Origin: Guillardia theta CCMP2712
Taxonomy: Eukaryota; Cryptophyceae; Pyrenomonadales; Geminigeraceae
Direction: 5' to 3'
Assembly: GCF_000315625.1 (NCBI RefSeq)
Contig: NW_005434487.1
Location: forward strand, 1 to 25,280
DNA length: 25,280 bases
A program made the position numbers and the translations under genes. Of this stretch, positions 1-10,737 are shown one piece after another; the stretch's first letter is position 1, and every line of letters begins with the position of its first letter. Under the pieces are notes generated by a model that was not told where the DNA came from, searched no databases, and saw only the letters and a list, made by a program, of their open reading frames with translations.

Positions 1-50
1 ATCATCATCATCATCATCTCCATCATCATCATCATCATCATCTCCATCAT

Positions 51-94
<44 letters not shown>

Positions 95-114
95 CCACCA
101 CCACCACCACCACC

Positions 115-171
<57 letters not shown>

Positions 172-173
172 TC
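1..173. repeat. ATC/ACC trinucleotide microsatellite
   Basis: Almost pure ATC triplets with occasional CTCC interruptions and an internal run of ACC triplets (about 94-130). The array is cut by the left edge. It is followed by a C/T-rich stretch to about 300 that ends in a good 3' splice site (AG at 311-312), so it most likely lies in an intron of the plus-strand gene that follows. Confidence 0.9.
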
Positions 174-312
174 CATTTTGCTTCGTCTATTCCTACTTCC
201 CCCCATCTTTCACATCCTCTTCTCTTCTTTCTCATTTTCTCCTCCTCTGCTCTCTTTTTCTCCGTTCGTCTCTCCGTTGTTTCCCTTCTACTTCTGACCC
301 TCATCGCACCAG

Positions 313-1282
<970 letters not shown>

Positions 1283-1407
1283 GACAACAGCTTTAATTCA
1301 ACAAGGGCACCAAACTCCTCCTCCTCCTCCTCCTCCTCCTCCTCTTCCTCCTCCGCACTCCACTGCTCATCGTCGATCCACGAGCTCCTGACCTGTTCCC
1401 GCCATTC

Positions 1408-1515
1408 TCATCCTCCCGCACAACCCGCATCCTCCTCACCTGCTGCCTCAGCACGAAGAGCGTCCAGCGCCTTTGTGAACGCCCAGATGGCAACCGCTGC
1501 GAGAAAATCTCAATC

Positions 1516-1598
<83 letters not shown>

Positions 1599-1651
1599 TG
1601 CTCCTGCTGCTCCTGCTGCTGCTGCTCCTGCTCCTGCTGCTGCTCCTGCTG

Positions 1652-1693
<42 letters not shown>

Positions 1694-2902
1694 TCTTCTT
1701 TCCTTCATTCTCTTTCCCCTCCTCTCCCCATCCCTCCTCCTCGCTGCCCCCTCCCCTCCTCTCTCGCTCTCTATCCTCACCAGGACTCCAAATCACCATC
1801 CAGCTGAGAAGGTTCTGTATCTGAGCCCAGTTTGCGCCCGGGTACAGGAAGCCCTGCAGAGACTTCAGCTTCCCCTCAACTCTCAGACAAGACTGACCGA
1901 AATGAGAATGTTGACTGGGACTGCCAGGATGAGAAACATGGTAGCGGAGATCTGCGGGAGGGTCAAGGGAGGAGAGGAGAGGAGAGGAGAGGAGAGGAGA
2001 CAGAGGAAGGAGACAGAGGAAGAGGGGAGAGAGACGAAGGGGGAGGGAGAGCACAACGTTAGAGAGGGAGAAAAGCGGAAAAGGACAGAGGAGGAACAAG
2101 CCCTTGTGAGGGTTGGTTGGATGGGGAGAAAGGGGAGGATGAGAGGGAGATAGAGGAGACCAGAAGAGGAGGAGGAGGATGGGGAGGGCAGAACGAGGAG
2201 TAGGAGAAAGAGAGCAGCAGCGGGAGGAGGATGGGGAAAAGGAGGAGGAGGAGGGGCGGGGGGGTAGGGAGGGAGGAACCTTGAAGATGTCGGTATGGTA
2301 GACATCCTGTGCTAGATAGGCAGCAAGACCGATAAGAGGGCTCCAGATAGCCGCGAGCTTGAGCAGCCCAACTACTTGCTTGCGCATCTCCTCGCTACTG
2401 GCGCCCTCCTTCCACTTCTCGTAGGGCAGGTACTCGCCGACCAGCTTGTGCTCGCCTCCTTCTCCTTGACGCTGGATCAGCACAAAATGAGGAGAAGGAG
2501 GAGAGGCGGCAAACCTTCCTCTGACGCCAGCACGTACAACTGGTCTGACCTCCCTCTCAGCAACCCCTCCTGCAACCCCTCCTGCCCTGCCGTCGTCCTC
2601 TGAAGGGAGAGATCATGGGCAGACGCAGCAGGCGGCTGCGAGGAGGAGAGGAGGAGAGGAGCAATGCAGGCAACTGCCATCGTCTTGAGGCCCTGCTGCA
2701 TATTGCCGGTCGACTTCCTGTCCTGCTGCGAACCGGGCCGGAGCTGGCAGACAGGTCCAGTTGCAGACCTGTGCGGAGCGCTTCCCTCCCTCCTTGTGCC
2801 GAGGAGGGAGAGCCGATGAGCGGCTCCTGAGGAGAGCATGAAGCCTGATGATGGCACCATGCTGCATGATGCGACGAGCAAGAGGAGCTTGCACGAGAAC
2901 AT
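1408..2902 (-). CDS. Plastid-targeted three-helix membrane protein, unknown function
   Basis: Five exons join in phase on the minus strand: 2902-2515, 2464-2280, 1951-1898, 1853-1781 and 1496-1408, giving 262 residues with TGA at 1408-1410. The N-terminus looks like a layered presequence: a signal peptide (about residues 1-20, with KLLLLVASCSM), then Phe21 at the likely cleavage point (SSG-FML), a basic Ser/Arg-rich transit-like stretch to about 70, and a second hydrophobic signal ending in an AxA motif (PPAASA-HD, about 75-95). In algae with red-derived secondary plastids this pattern takes a protein through the ER into the plastid, and the second signal suggests thylakoid delivery. The mature part is hydrophilic to about residue 160, then has three hydrophobic helices (near AAIWSPLIGLAAYLA, MFLILAVPVNILI and WMVIWSPAVAIWAF). 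I do not recognise the mature domain. Introns are 50, 328, 44 and 284 nt. Presequence confidence is good; the joins at 2514/2465 and 1897/1854 are inferred from phase. Confidence 0.72.
1517..1693. repeat. CTG/CAG array with CTC interruptions
   Basis: Some 26 uninterrupted CTG triplets (1517-1596) are followed by mixed CTG and CTC triplets to 1693. It lies inside the intron 1780-1497 of the minus-strand membrane-protein gene, so the transcript carries CAG/GAG triplets close to the 3' splice site at 1497. The long poly-Leu, poly-Gln and poly-Ala frames over it are artefacts. Confidence 0.92.
1971..1999. repeat. Short GGAGA pentanucleotide array
   Basis: About six GGAGA units on the plus strand, in the 328-nt intron (2279-1952) of the minus-strand gene. 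In the transcript this reads TCTCC just upstream of the acceptor at 1952, in the same orientation as the larger pentanucleotide arrays in the Trp-repeat gene. Confidence 0.75.
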
Positions 2903-3481
2903 TTTCCTTCTTCAAACGAGGCATGTCAGGAGAAGAACAGGGAGAAACAGAGAAGTTATTTGCAAATCAGTTGCTCACAGCTAACAGTTGATGATTAGGA
3001 TCTTATTCCTCCTCCTTCGACAAAGACCGATAGAGAAGTTTATCGTCCTGCAATGAAAATCATAAAAACCCATGATCGTCTAGACAAGCCATCGCAGTTT
3101 GGTCGCCAACTTATCAATCCTTCTCATCTGCTTCATCTTCATCTTCCTGGCATCGCATCTTACTGCTTCGTTCTACGTATTCTGCCATCATCGCCTCTTC
3201 TGTTTAACCCTGCCGCCCACTCGCTCCTGTTTGCCTCTGCTCTCCCGGCTCGGCCATGGCGGGGTCCTGTAAAAGAAGTTTGTTTTTCGTCCGAGACAAT
3301 TTTAAGATTATATATGTTATTGTTTACTTCTACCAACAATCAACTATATAAAGTTTTAGTTTGTACATGTCCATTAATAAAGTACTGAATATTTGTGGTA
3401 AATGTATATAAATCAATACTAACGGATGCCATAGGAGAGCCGTAAAACTTGGTATCATCGCCCCCTTTTACAATCAATTTG
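2903..3481. other. Intergenic; upstream flank of the membrane-protein gene
   Basis: No convincing coding sequence. A 111-codon plus-strand frame at 3053-3388 has no recognisable features. The right half (about 3290-3480) is AT-rich and includes an AATAAA hexamer at 3376-3381 that is not tied to any gene I can support. The promoter of the minus-strand gene should lie just right of 2902, but I see no clear motif. Confidence 0.5.
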
Positions 3482-3600
3482 TAAAAAACCTCCTCGATCG
3501 GGGCACAGTAGCCCGGGGCCCGGCACTCAGAGCCGGGAGCGGGCCGGGCCCGGTGCCGCCACTGCGCCGCGTGCCTGGCAGTGCCCGGCGCCGGGTCATG
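3482..3600. other. GC-rich block with GCCCGG/GGGCC palindromic words
   Basis: About 120 nt of very high GC content with repeated CCCGG, GGGCC and GCCGGG words, sitting abruptly next to AT-rich DNA. No coding frame is supported. It may be the edge of a repeated element that continues into the GGGGTA-rich tract, or a CpG-rich regulatory patch. The sequence alone does not decide. Confidence 0.5.
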
Positions 3601-3657
3601 TTGACCCGTGACTCCGGCTAGAGTCCCGGAAATCCAGCAGTGAAGAGCCGGGGTTGA

Positions 3658-3698
3658 TCACGTTGTCACGTCTCTCGTCACGTCACCGGAAGTCACGT
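3658..3698. promoter_or_regulatory. Cluster of four TCACGT motifs
   Basis: TCACGT occurs at 3658-3663, 3666-3671, 3678-3683 and 3693-3698, four times in 41 nt. TCACGT/ACGTGA resembles the core bound by some bZIP and bHLH factors (established knowledge), but no gene start lies close by: the transporter begins 1.2 kb to the right and the membrane-protein gene 0.75 kb to the left. It could equally be internal to a repeat. Confidence 0.35.
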
Positions 3699-3719
3699 CC
3701 CCCTCCCCACCAAGTCAGG

Positions 3720-4400
3720 GAGGTTACCCCGGCCCCATTCTACTGACCGTCCCGGCTGAGGTACCCACCGGTGGAGGGAAATGTCCTATAGGTGGGGTAC
3801 AAGTTCTATGTGACGAAGCGAAAGGAAGGGGGTGGTATGTGGAAAGAAGGGGGTAGTCAAACCTCACTAGGGGGTAGGGGTTATCCAACTTGACCATGTC
3901 CCCCGTATACGTAGAAAGGATCATTATTCGATGACCACCCCTTGGAAACTCTGACCCCCTACCCTTCATTTCTGATCAATTAGATGGTCTACAACGGGGT
4001 ACTGGAGTTCAGATGGGGGTGGGTCTACCTACGACAAGTCCTTCAAGCTATATCCCTTACCCCCATCCCCCAGTCAGCGCATTCAATAACCCCCACCCTC
4101 TTTTGTACGTCATAGTACCCCTATATTTACATGTGAAAGTCATGACAGGAAGTACCCCCACCCCGACATTATCTCTGTCAGGTACAGTTTTCACCCCTTC
4201 ACTGAGCAGCCTACCTACCCCCACCCACCCCTTTTTAACCTCTAGATTTACCCCTGTTGGAATTGTAGTCAGCAAGCGATGACCCCACCCCTCTAACAAT
4301 AAAAAATCAATGGTGAAACAGGGGTACTTGATCATAGTTCCATGTCAGACCCCATGACACACCACCCCTTGTTGCATGCGGAAAAGTACCCTACCCCAAG
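3720..4400. repeat. Tract of GGGGTA/TACCCC words, possible dispersed element
   Basis: GGGGTA, GGGGGTAG, TACCCC and CACCCC words recur every few tens of bases, G-rich mainly before about 3960 and C-rich after it. A similar tract lies at 13430-14060. They share landmarks such as TCAGGTAC followed by ACCC(C)TTCA(G/C)TGAG (about 4176-4205 here, about 13604-13630 there) and ACCGGTGG (3768 here, 14017 there). This suggests two copies of one diverged non-coding repeat. No coding frame is supported. Confidence 0.5.
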
Positions 4401-4663
4401 GTAGTTGCGTCCCCCCGATCCCAAAGCAGATGGAATGTAGCAGTAGCAAGACTGGGGAAGTGGACAAGGAGCAGGAGGAGGAGAAACTTACGAGGCCGAG
4501 GAAGCAGGACGAGAAGTCTATGGGGGAGGGAGCGATGGCAAGATGAGATAAAGCTGGGATGAGGAGAGTATCGTGAAGGTATGACAAGTCATTGGGGGCA
4601 GAAACGGTATGGTAGAATTTCTTGCGAACGATATACTCTGTCTCATATTGTTGACATGTTTGC

Positions 4664-4756
4664 AAGAGAGAGAGAGAGTGAGCGAGCGAGCGAGCGAGCG
4701 AGCGAGTGAGTGAGTGAGTGAGTGAGTGAGTGAGTGAGTGAGAGGGAGGGAGGGAG
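4664..4756. repeat. GA / GAGC / GAGT / GGGA microsatellite
   Basis: A GA run passes into about six GAGC units, then about ten GAGT units, then GGGA units. It lies in the 5' flank of the ABC transporter gene, ending about 145 nt before its ATG. Confidence 0.9.
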
Positions 4757-4901
4757 ATGAATAGATAGAAAATTGATTCAGTCGGCTGCCTGGTGCTGAT
4801 TCTCTCGCAGGTATTGAAGTCATCTGTTAGCAATAAGGAAAGTTTTCGGCGAGCAGCGAAATTGAGGCATCGAGCCAAAGCGGCGGCATCAACCACACGG
4901 A

Positions 4902-7900
4902 ATGTCCACCTACGCTGACATCGTCAACGTGTGCGGGCCAGAAGATGTAAGATTGCCTCCTCCCCTTTGCTTCTTACTCTGATCTGGATGCGACGCAGAA
5001 TGGCGGGCTAGTGCGCGAATCGTCGCTGCACATCCTCGTCGACGAGGGGGACACGTCCTCTCCCGACGGGGAGGCGGAGGAGTCCTCCAAGACCCCCTTG
5101 ACCATGAACGACATCCTCACGCCGGGCATTGCGCGCCGAGCTTCCCAGCAAGACGTCATGTCGCAGGCTCGCAAGCTGGCGGGCCATGGGCAGGGCCCCT
5201 GCTACGTGGCAGTGCGGGAGGTGTCGGTGGTAGGGCAAGCGAACCTGTCCAGCAACGAGTTCGCGACAGTAGGGAGCGCTGTGCTGGGGATGCTGAAGGG
5301 GTTGACCCTGCAGCGGCAGAAGCAGATTATGAAGCCCGTCCTCACCAAGATCGACACGGCGTTCGCTCCAGGCAAAATGTGCCTCGTCCTCGGCCCCCCG
5401 CACAGCGGCAAGTCAAGCATGCTCAAGTCTATCGCCGACATCCTCGACTCGAGCCTCGACCTCAGCGGAAGCGTGAGCTTCAACGGTGTCCATCCCGCTC
5501 GTTGCATTCTGCCGCGGATAGTCTCGTACACCCCCCAGGTGGACAACCACACGGCAGTGCTGACAGTGAGGGAGACGCTTGACTTTGCCTTCGACTGCAC
5601 CTGCTCCAAGTTCGTGCACGAGGTCGCCAAGAAGAACGGGCTGAACCTGTTGGAAGCGAAGCACATGGGAATCAACCCAAGGAACCGGGTCGACGTCGTG
5701 CTGCACTACTTGGGTCTCGAGCACTGCAAGGACACAGTGGCGGGCGATGGGACCTTGAGGGGGCTGTCAGGAGGAGAGAAGAAGCGACTGACGATAGCAG
5801 AAAAGCTGGTGGGAACTCCCATGGTCCACTGCATGGACGAGATCACCACTGGGCTGGACTCGTCGGCAGCCTTCGACATCATCGAGACGATCCGCAACTA
5901 CTGTCAGATCTTCAACAACACCACCATCATCTCCCTCCTCCAGCCCACTCCGGATGTTGTCAACCTCTTCGATGAGGTGCTGGTGCTGGGGGAGGAAGGG
6001 ACGCTGGTGTACCACGGGCCCGTGGCTGAAGCTCGAGGCTACTTCAACGACGTGCTCGGCTTCTCCTGCCCGGCCTCCGTCCCGCTCGCAGACTTCCTGG
6101 TGTTTGCGTGCACCGATGAGGCGAGGAACTTCTGGGACGACAGCAAGGAGAACGAGCCGCCGACCTGCAGGGAGATGAGCGACAAGTGGAAGAGATCGAA
6201 GCTGAACCACACCTACATCCTTCCTCGCTTCCAGCTGGCCGCCGAGGCTGGGCGGGACCCGCAAAACAACCCAGTGAACATGAAGCCCTGGACTGATGTG
6301 TACGGGGCTTCCTTTTCTACCTTGCTGCGGGCGACATTGACCAGGGCGGTCAAGGTGAAGCTCAAGAACGTGGTGCTGCTGAGAGGAATCTTCATCCAGA
6401 GGGTCGTGCAGTCTGTACTGATCGGGACTATCTTCTGGCAGACGTCCAACGCAGGGCTCAAGATCTCGATGCTCTTCATGCTGGCGTCGATCCTCTCCAT
6501 GAGCAACATGTACATTGTCGACGTGACGGCGGCGAAGAGAGGAGTGTTCTACAAGCACAAGGACTCGGGCTACTTCCCGACATGGTTGTACACGACCTCC
6601 GAGTTCATCGTGGACTTGCCCGTCCAGGTGTTGGAAGTGATCATCATAGGACTCATCACTTTCTTCTTCATCGGGTTCGAACACTCTACCTTCCCCATCT
6701 TCTTCGTCGGCCTCCTCCTCGTCTGCCTCGCCTTCACCAACGTGTTCAAGGCCATCACCGCCCACACCCGCTCCTCCGCCGGCTCTCACGGCATGGCGAT
6801 CGGCTTCGCGGCACTGTGCATGTGCTTCTCAGGGTACATGGTGACCAAGTCGACTATCCCCGACTTCTTCATCTGGATCTACTGGATCGTCCCGACCCCC
6901 TGGATCCTCAAGATCCTGGCCCTCAACGAGTTCAAGTCTCCCGGCAAGGACGGATACTACGACCAGATCGCTCCGGGGACGAGCACGAGGCGGGGAGACG
7001 TCTTTCTGACGTCCTTCTCCATCCCTACCGAGTCCTACTGGATCTGGGTGGGCTGCATCTACATCATCGCCCTCGTCGTCGTCTCGCAGATCGTCTACAC
7101 CCTCGGCCTCCACTACCGCAGGCTCGAGGACGTGAAGCCCTCGGTGGTCAACCAGAGGAGTCGCCCGCACGAGGCGAGGCCCGGCAAGGCCGAGCTCGAC
7201 TCGGAGATGCGGCTAAACCTGAGGGGAGGGCAGCAGCACAGCAGCAACTCGGGCGCCTTCGCTGTCCTTGAGGGCGTCAGGCACAGGCCTCCCGTTGTCA
7301 CCGTCCTGCTCAAGAACCTCGGGTACTCGGTGGAGGTAGAGCAGAGCACGGAAGCAGGGAAGGTGAAGCAGACGAAGCAGCTGATCAACCAGGTCAACGC
7401 TGTGTTCGAGGCTGGGAAGATCACGGCGCTCATGGGAGCGTCGGGCGCGGGCAAGACGACGCTCATGGATGTGATAGCAGGGAGGAAAACGTACGGGAGC
7501 ATCACGGGAGAGATCCTCATCAACGGCTACCCCCAGGACCTCAAGACGTTCGCCCGTATCAGCGGCTACGTCGAGCAGACTGATATCCATCTCCCTGCTC
7601 AGACTGTGAGGCTCCTCCCTTCACTTTCTACCCTTCCTCCTTGGTCTTCCTTCCTGCCTCCCTCCCTCTCTAACTCGCTCTCGCTCGCTCCTCCTTCTCT
7701 TCCTCCCTCGTTCTCCTTCCGTCCTTTTCTCCTTCTCATTTCTCTCTTCCTGCTCCTGCTCCTCGTACTGTTCCTCCTGCTCCTCCTCCTCCTCCTCCTC
7801 CTCCTCCTCTTCCCACCTCTTCCCTCCACCTCCTCTTCCTCTTCTTCCTCCTCCTCCATCCTCTACTCACTCGCGCTGGCAGGTGCTGGAGGCCCTTCGA

Positions 7901-9586
7901 TTCTCTGCAGTGCATCGGCTGCCTCGGGAGATGACGTGCAGGGAGCGGGAGGACGTCGTGCAGGCGGTGGTGGACCTGGTGGAGCTACACCCCATCCTCA
8001 ACAAGATGATCGGAGTAGCAGGAGCAGGACTGTCAGTGGAGCAGATGAAGAGGGTAACGATAGCCGTGGAGATGGCAGCCAACCCCAGCGTCCTCTTCCT
8101 CGACGAGCCCACGTCCGGCCTCGACACCCGCGCTGCTCGGGTGGTGATCCGGGTGATCAGAAGGATAGCAGCAGCAGGAAGGACGGTGATCTGCACGGTC
8201 CACCAGCCATCGCAGGAGATCTTTTCCATGTTCGACAACCTGCTGCTGCTCAAGAAGGGAGGATGGGTCGTCTACAACGGGGACATGGGCCCTGAGGAGC
8301 CCAACGGGCTGGACGGGCACGCCTACCACACGTCGGGGAACATGATCCGATACTTTGAAGCGATCTCGCCGGTCAAGTGCGAGGCAGGGGACAACCCGGC
8401 AGAGTACATGCTAGACGTAATCGGTGCTGGGATCAACAACGATGGGCCGCACGAGGAGATCGACTTTGCGGCTCACTACCAGCAGTCGGAGATGGAGAGG
8501 AGAGTGCTGGAGAAGATCGAGAACCTGGTGCCGGGGCAGGAGATCAAGTTCGAGCACACGTTTGCTGCTCCTCTGTCGAAGCAGCTCTACTTCTCCGCGA
8601 GGCGCTGGATCGCGTGCTACTGGAGGACGGTAGGATACAACTTCAACAGGATCCTCGTCGTCACCATCATCGCCTTCCTCTTCTCCCTCAACATCACCCA
8701 CCTCGACCTCGGCAAGGTGTCAACCCAGTCAGACCTGCAGTCCTACAACGGTATCCTCTTCGCCGGTGTCTTCTTCACCTGCGCCGTCCAGACCGGCATG
8801 GCAGTTGCGATCATAGGAGACTCGAAGCTTGTGATGTACAAGGAGCTGGCCGCAGGCATGTACAGCCCCTTGAGCTTCATCTTCGGCCTCACCGTCGCCG
8901 AGATCCCCTGGCTAGTCGCCATCGTCTTCCTCCACACCACCGTCTTCTACCCGCTGGCGGGGCTCTGGCCGAGCGCCTACTACATCGCACTCTACTGCAT
9001 CTCGCTCTTCCTCTTCGCCACCACCTTCTGCTTCTGGGGGCAGATGCTCGCCGCTCTCCTCCCCAACACTCAGACGGCCTCGCTGGTGGCAGGGCCGACG
9101 GTGGGGATCATGGTTCTCTTCTGCGGCTTCTTCATGCCTGTCTCCGTCATCCCCTGGCCCTGGAAGCTCTTCTACTACGTCTTCCCAGCTCGCTACGGCC
9201 TCAAGGCCATCATCCCCCGCCAGTTCTACTGCAGCTTGAGCTGCATCGCCGAACGCCAGGACCCTTCCCAGCTCATCTTCTGCAACAGCCCGGGGTTCGC
9301 CGCTCTATCCCTTGCTGACTCGCCATACCTGGCAGACGGGCCAGGTTGCAGCATCATGACGGACAGGACGCAGCAGGTGCAGTACATGCAGGGGAAGGAG
9401 TGGATGCTAAAGAACCTTGGGGACGCGACGCTGTACAGGATGACAGTGTGGGACTACTGGAGCATCACGACCCAGTCCAACGTCGACGACAGCAACTTCT
9501 TCATGCTCATCCTCATCGTCTTCATCGTCGGCTTCAGAACCATCACTTTCCTTGCGCTGAAGCACCTCAAGCACATTAAGCGATGA
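4902..9586 (+). CDS. Full-size ABCG/PDR-type ABC transporter
   Basis: Three exons, 4902-4946, 4999-7605 and 7883-9586, join in phase 0 to give 1451 residues, the usual length for pleiotropic-drug-resistance ABCG exporters. Order is NBD-TMD-NBD-TMD. NBD1 has Walker A GPPHSGKSS (147-155), signature LSGGEKKR (271), Walker B with D295/E296, and Gln330 where a switch His usually sits. TMD1 spans about 450-724 and contains the PDR-like FYKHKDSGYFPTWLY segment. NBD2 has Walker A GASGAGKTT (828-836), signature LSVEQMKR (934), Walker B with D958/E959 and switch His991. TMD2 runs from about 1117 to the C-terminus and has the MYKELAAGMYSPLSF motif. Family members export lipids, hydrophobic compounds or toxins across the plasma membrane using ATP; the substrate cannot be told here. 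The first intron (52 nt) follows residue 15; the second (277 nt) splits NBD2 after QTDIHLPAQT, and the junction reproduces the family's TV.EAL.FSA sequence. The ATG at 4902 is chosen because it splices in frame; an upstream start is not excluded. Confidence 0.95.
7741..7860. repeat. C/T-rich low-complexity tract in the transporter intron
   Basis: CTCCTG, CCT and TTCCTC repeats fill the second half of intron 7606-7882. Read through, they give Leu- and Ser-rich nonsense. Intron length is not a multiple of three, so retention shifts the frame. The tract ends close to the acceptor (AG 7881-7882) and can serve as its polypyrimidine tract. Confidence 0.85.
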
Positions 9587-9779
9587 AGTAGACGAGCAAG
9601 GAAGCAGGAGAGTCTGTCGAGTGTTTCAACATGTAAATAGAAAAAGTCGTTTGATCCCTTTTCTTCCCTTCCCTCTCTCAGGATTTCACTGAGTTTATTC
9701 GTCATCAATCACGTTCAGCTCAGCGCCTCCTCCGCCATGAAGATGCCCATGGCGGCCCCTTAGCGCCCATGGCGGCCCC
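9587..9779. other. Overlapping 3' flanks of two convergent genes
   Basis: Only 193 nt separate the transporter stop (9584-9586, plus) from the stop of the SWIM exons (9780-9782, minus). The two 3' UTRs must be short or overlap. No clear AATAAA is seen for the plus gene; one is present for the minus gene. Confidence 0.6.
9694..9699 (-). promoter_or_regulatory. AATAAA polyadenylation signal for the minus-strand gene
   Basis: The plus strand reads TTTATT, so the minus transcript carries AATAAA 81 nt after the stop codon of the SWIM exons, a normal distance for a 3' UTR. Confidence 0.5.
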
Positions 9780-9792
9780 TCAGTGCCCATGG
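9745..9792. repeat. 20-bp tandem repeat across a stop codon
   Basis: Units 9745-9764 and 9765-9784 differ only in the last four bases, and a third partial copy (GCCCATGG) follows at 9785-9792. The minus-strand stop codon of the SWIM exons (9780-9782) lies in the second unit, so gain or loss of a unit would alter the C-terminus. Confidence 0.8.
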
Positions 9793-10300
9793 TTGGGCCT
9801 CTTGTTGGGGTCAGTCCCCTCAGGGTGCTCGCTCTTGCGCTTGTGGTCGGCGTGAGCCCCGTGATGATGATTCCTGCGATCCTCTTGGAGGAACTTCTGG
9901 AAGACCTGATCTGACTTCTTGTAGCACTCCTCGCCCACACGGCCCATCTCTTCCTTCTCGCCTCGGATGGCGATGAGATGCCTACAAGTTCTGCGCTCAT
10001 CCACTTCCGAGATGTTGCGCCAGATCAAGCAAGTGCACGAGTACACGTTGCCGACTTTCTTTAGCTCGTACACTTTCGAGCCTTCATGCAACACTTTTTC
10101 ACCTGGGACCGATGTCAACAGCACAACACTTAAGGTGGTGAAAGACAGGCAACTGGGGCGAGGTGAGAGGAAATAAGAACGTGGAGAGGGGAAGAGAGAA
10201 CAGAGAAAGCTGGGGTACCTCGCTCTAGCCTTGCGCACTTGTCTTGCAGTTTGGCATCCGTGGAAGAATGGTGACCATTCGGACGCTGGTCACGACCAAT
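9780..10300 (-). CDS. SWIM zinc-finger exons (possible C-terminal part of the cyclin gene)
   Basis: Two exons join in phase: 10300-10219 and 10102-9780 (intron 116 nt, GTACCC...CCCAG), stop TGA 9780-9782. The encoded 134 residues contain a SWIM zinc finger, CxCx(n)CxH: VYSCTCLIWRN followed by RRTCRHLIAI, preceded by GSKVYELKKVGN. SWIM fingers bind DNA or protein partners (established for the family). The tail is rich in Lys, Asp and His, ending NHGH. No in-frame ATG lies at the start of the first exon, so an upstream exon is required. The nearest upstream coding sequence on this strand is the cyclin exon ending at 10738. Its donor (AAG|GTTATG) is phase 0, as is this acceptor, so a single protein of 483 residues is possible. 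A separate gene with a short, unrecognised first exon in 10301-10737 is the alternative. An acceptor at 10286-10287 would also keep phase. Confidence 0.65.
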
Positions 10301-10737
10301 CTTGTTTCAGCATCAACGGATTGATCGCACACCGACGTCCTCATGATCTATCCCACTTCACATGCATCCATACAAGAGGACACAGAGACAGATAACATGG
10401 AGGTCGGGCAAACGCACCTAAAGTTAGGAAGAAACGATTCTAGCAAGGAACAAGGTATATCAAGTGAAACATTAAATCTCTCCCACATGTCATAATCTCG
10501 ACTTTCCTCACGAGGGAGAAAGGCAATGGAAACATTTCAGACAAGCAAACGCAACAGCTTTTCAACCATGCTATAAGCACACGTGAATGGGCTTCTATTA
10601 CCGAATGGGTTGGTTGACCAGCCGGCTGTATATCGTAGATTACAGTTGGTCGAACATGAACAAGAGTCAGCCCTCATCAGGCCAACCAAACAAAACTTGC
10701 ACACGAATTTCAACACGAGCAACAAAACAATCATAAC

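Noticed and set aside
3053-3388. 111-codon plus-strand frame between the first genes
   Set aside because: No domain, no coding-like composition and no plausible splice partners; the 3' part is AT-rich non-coding DNA.
5767-6789. 340-codon minus-strand frame opposite the ABC transporter
   Set aside because: It is a shadow of the highly conserved plus-strand transporter exon, rich in His/Asp/Glu as expected from an antisense reading, with no family resemblance.
8377-9318. 313-codon plus-strand frame inside the last transporter exon
   Set aside because: It is an alternative frame of the conserved TMD2 region; the Arg/His/Leu-rich composition is typical of a shifted reading of GC-rich coding DNA.
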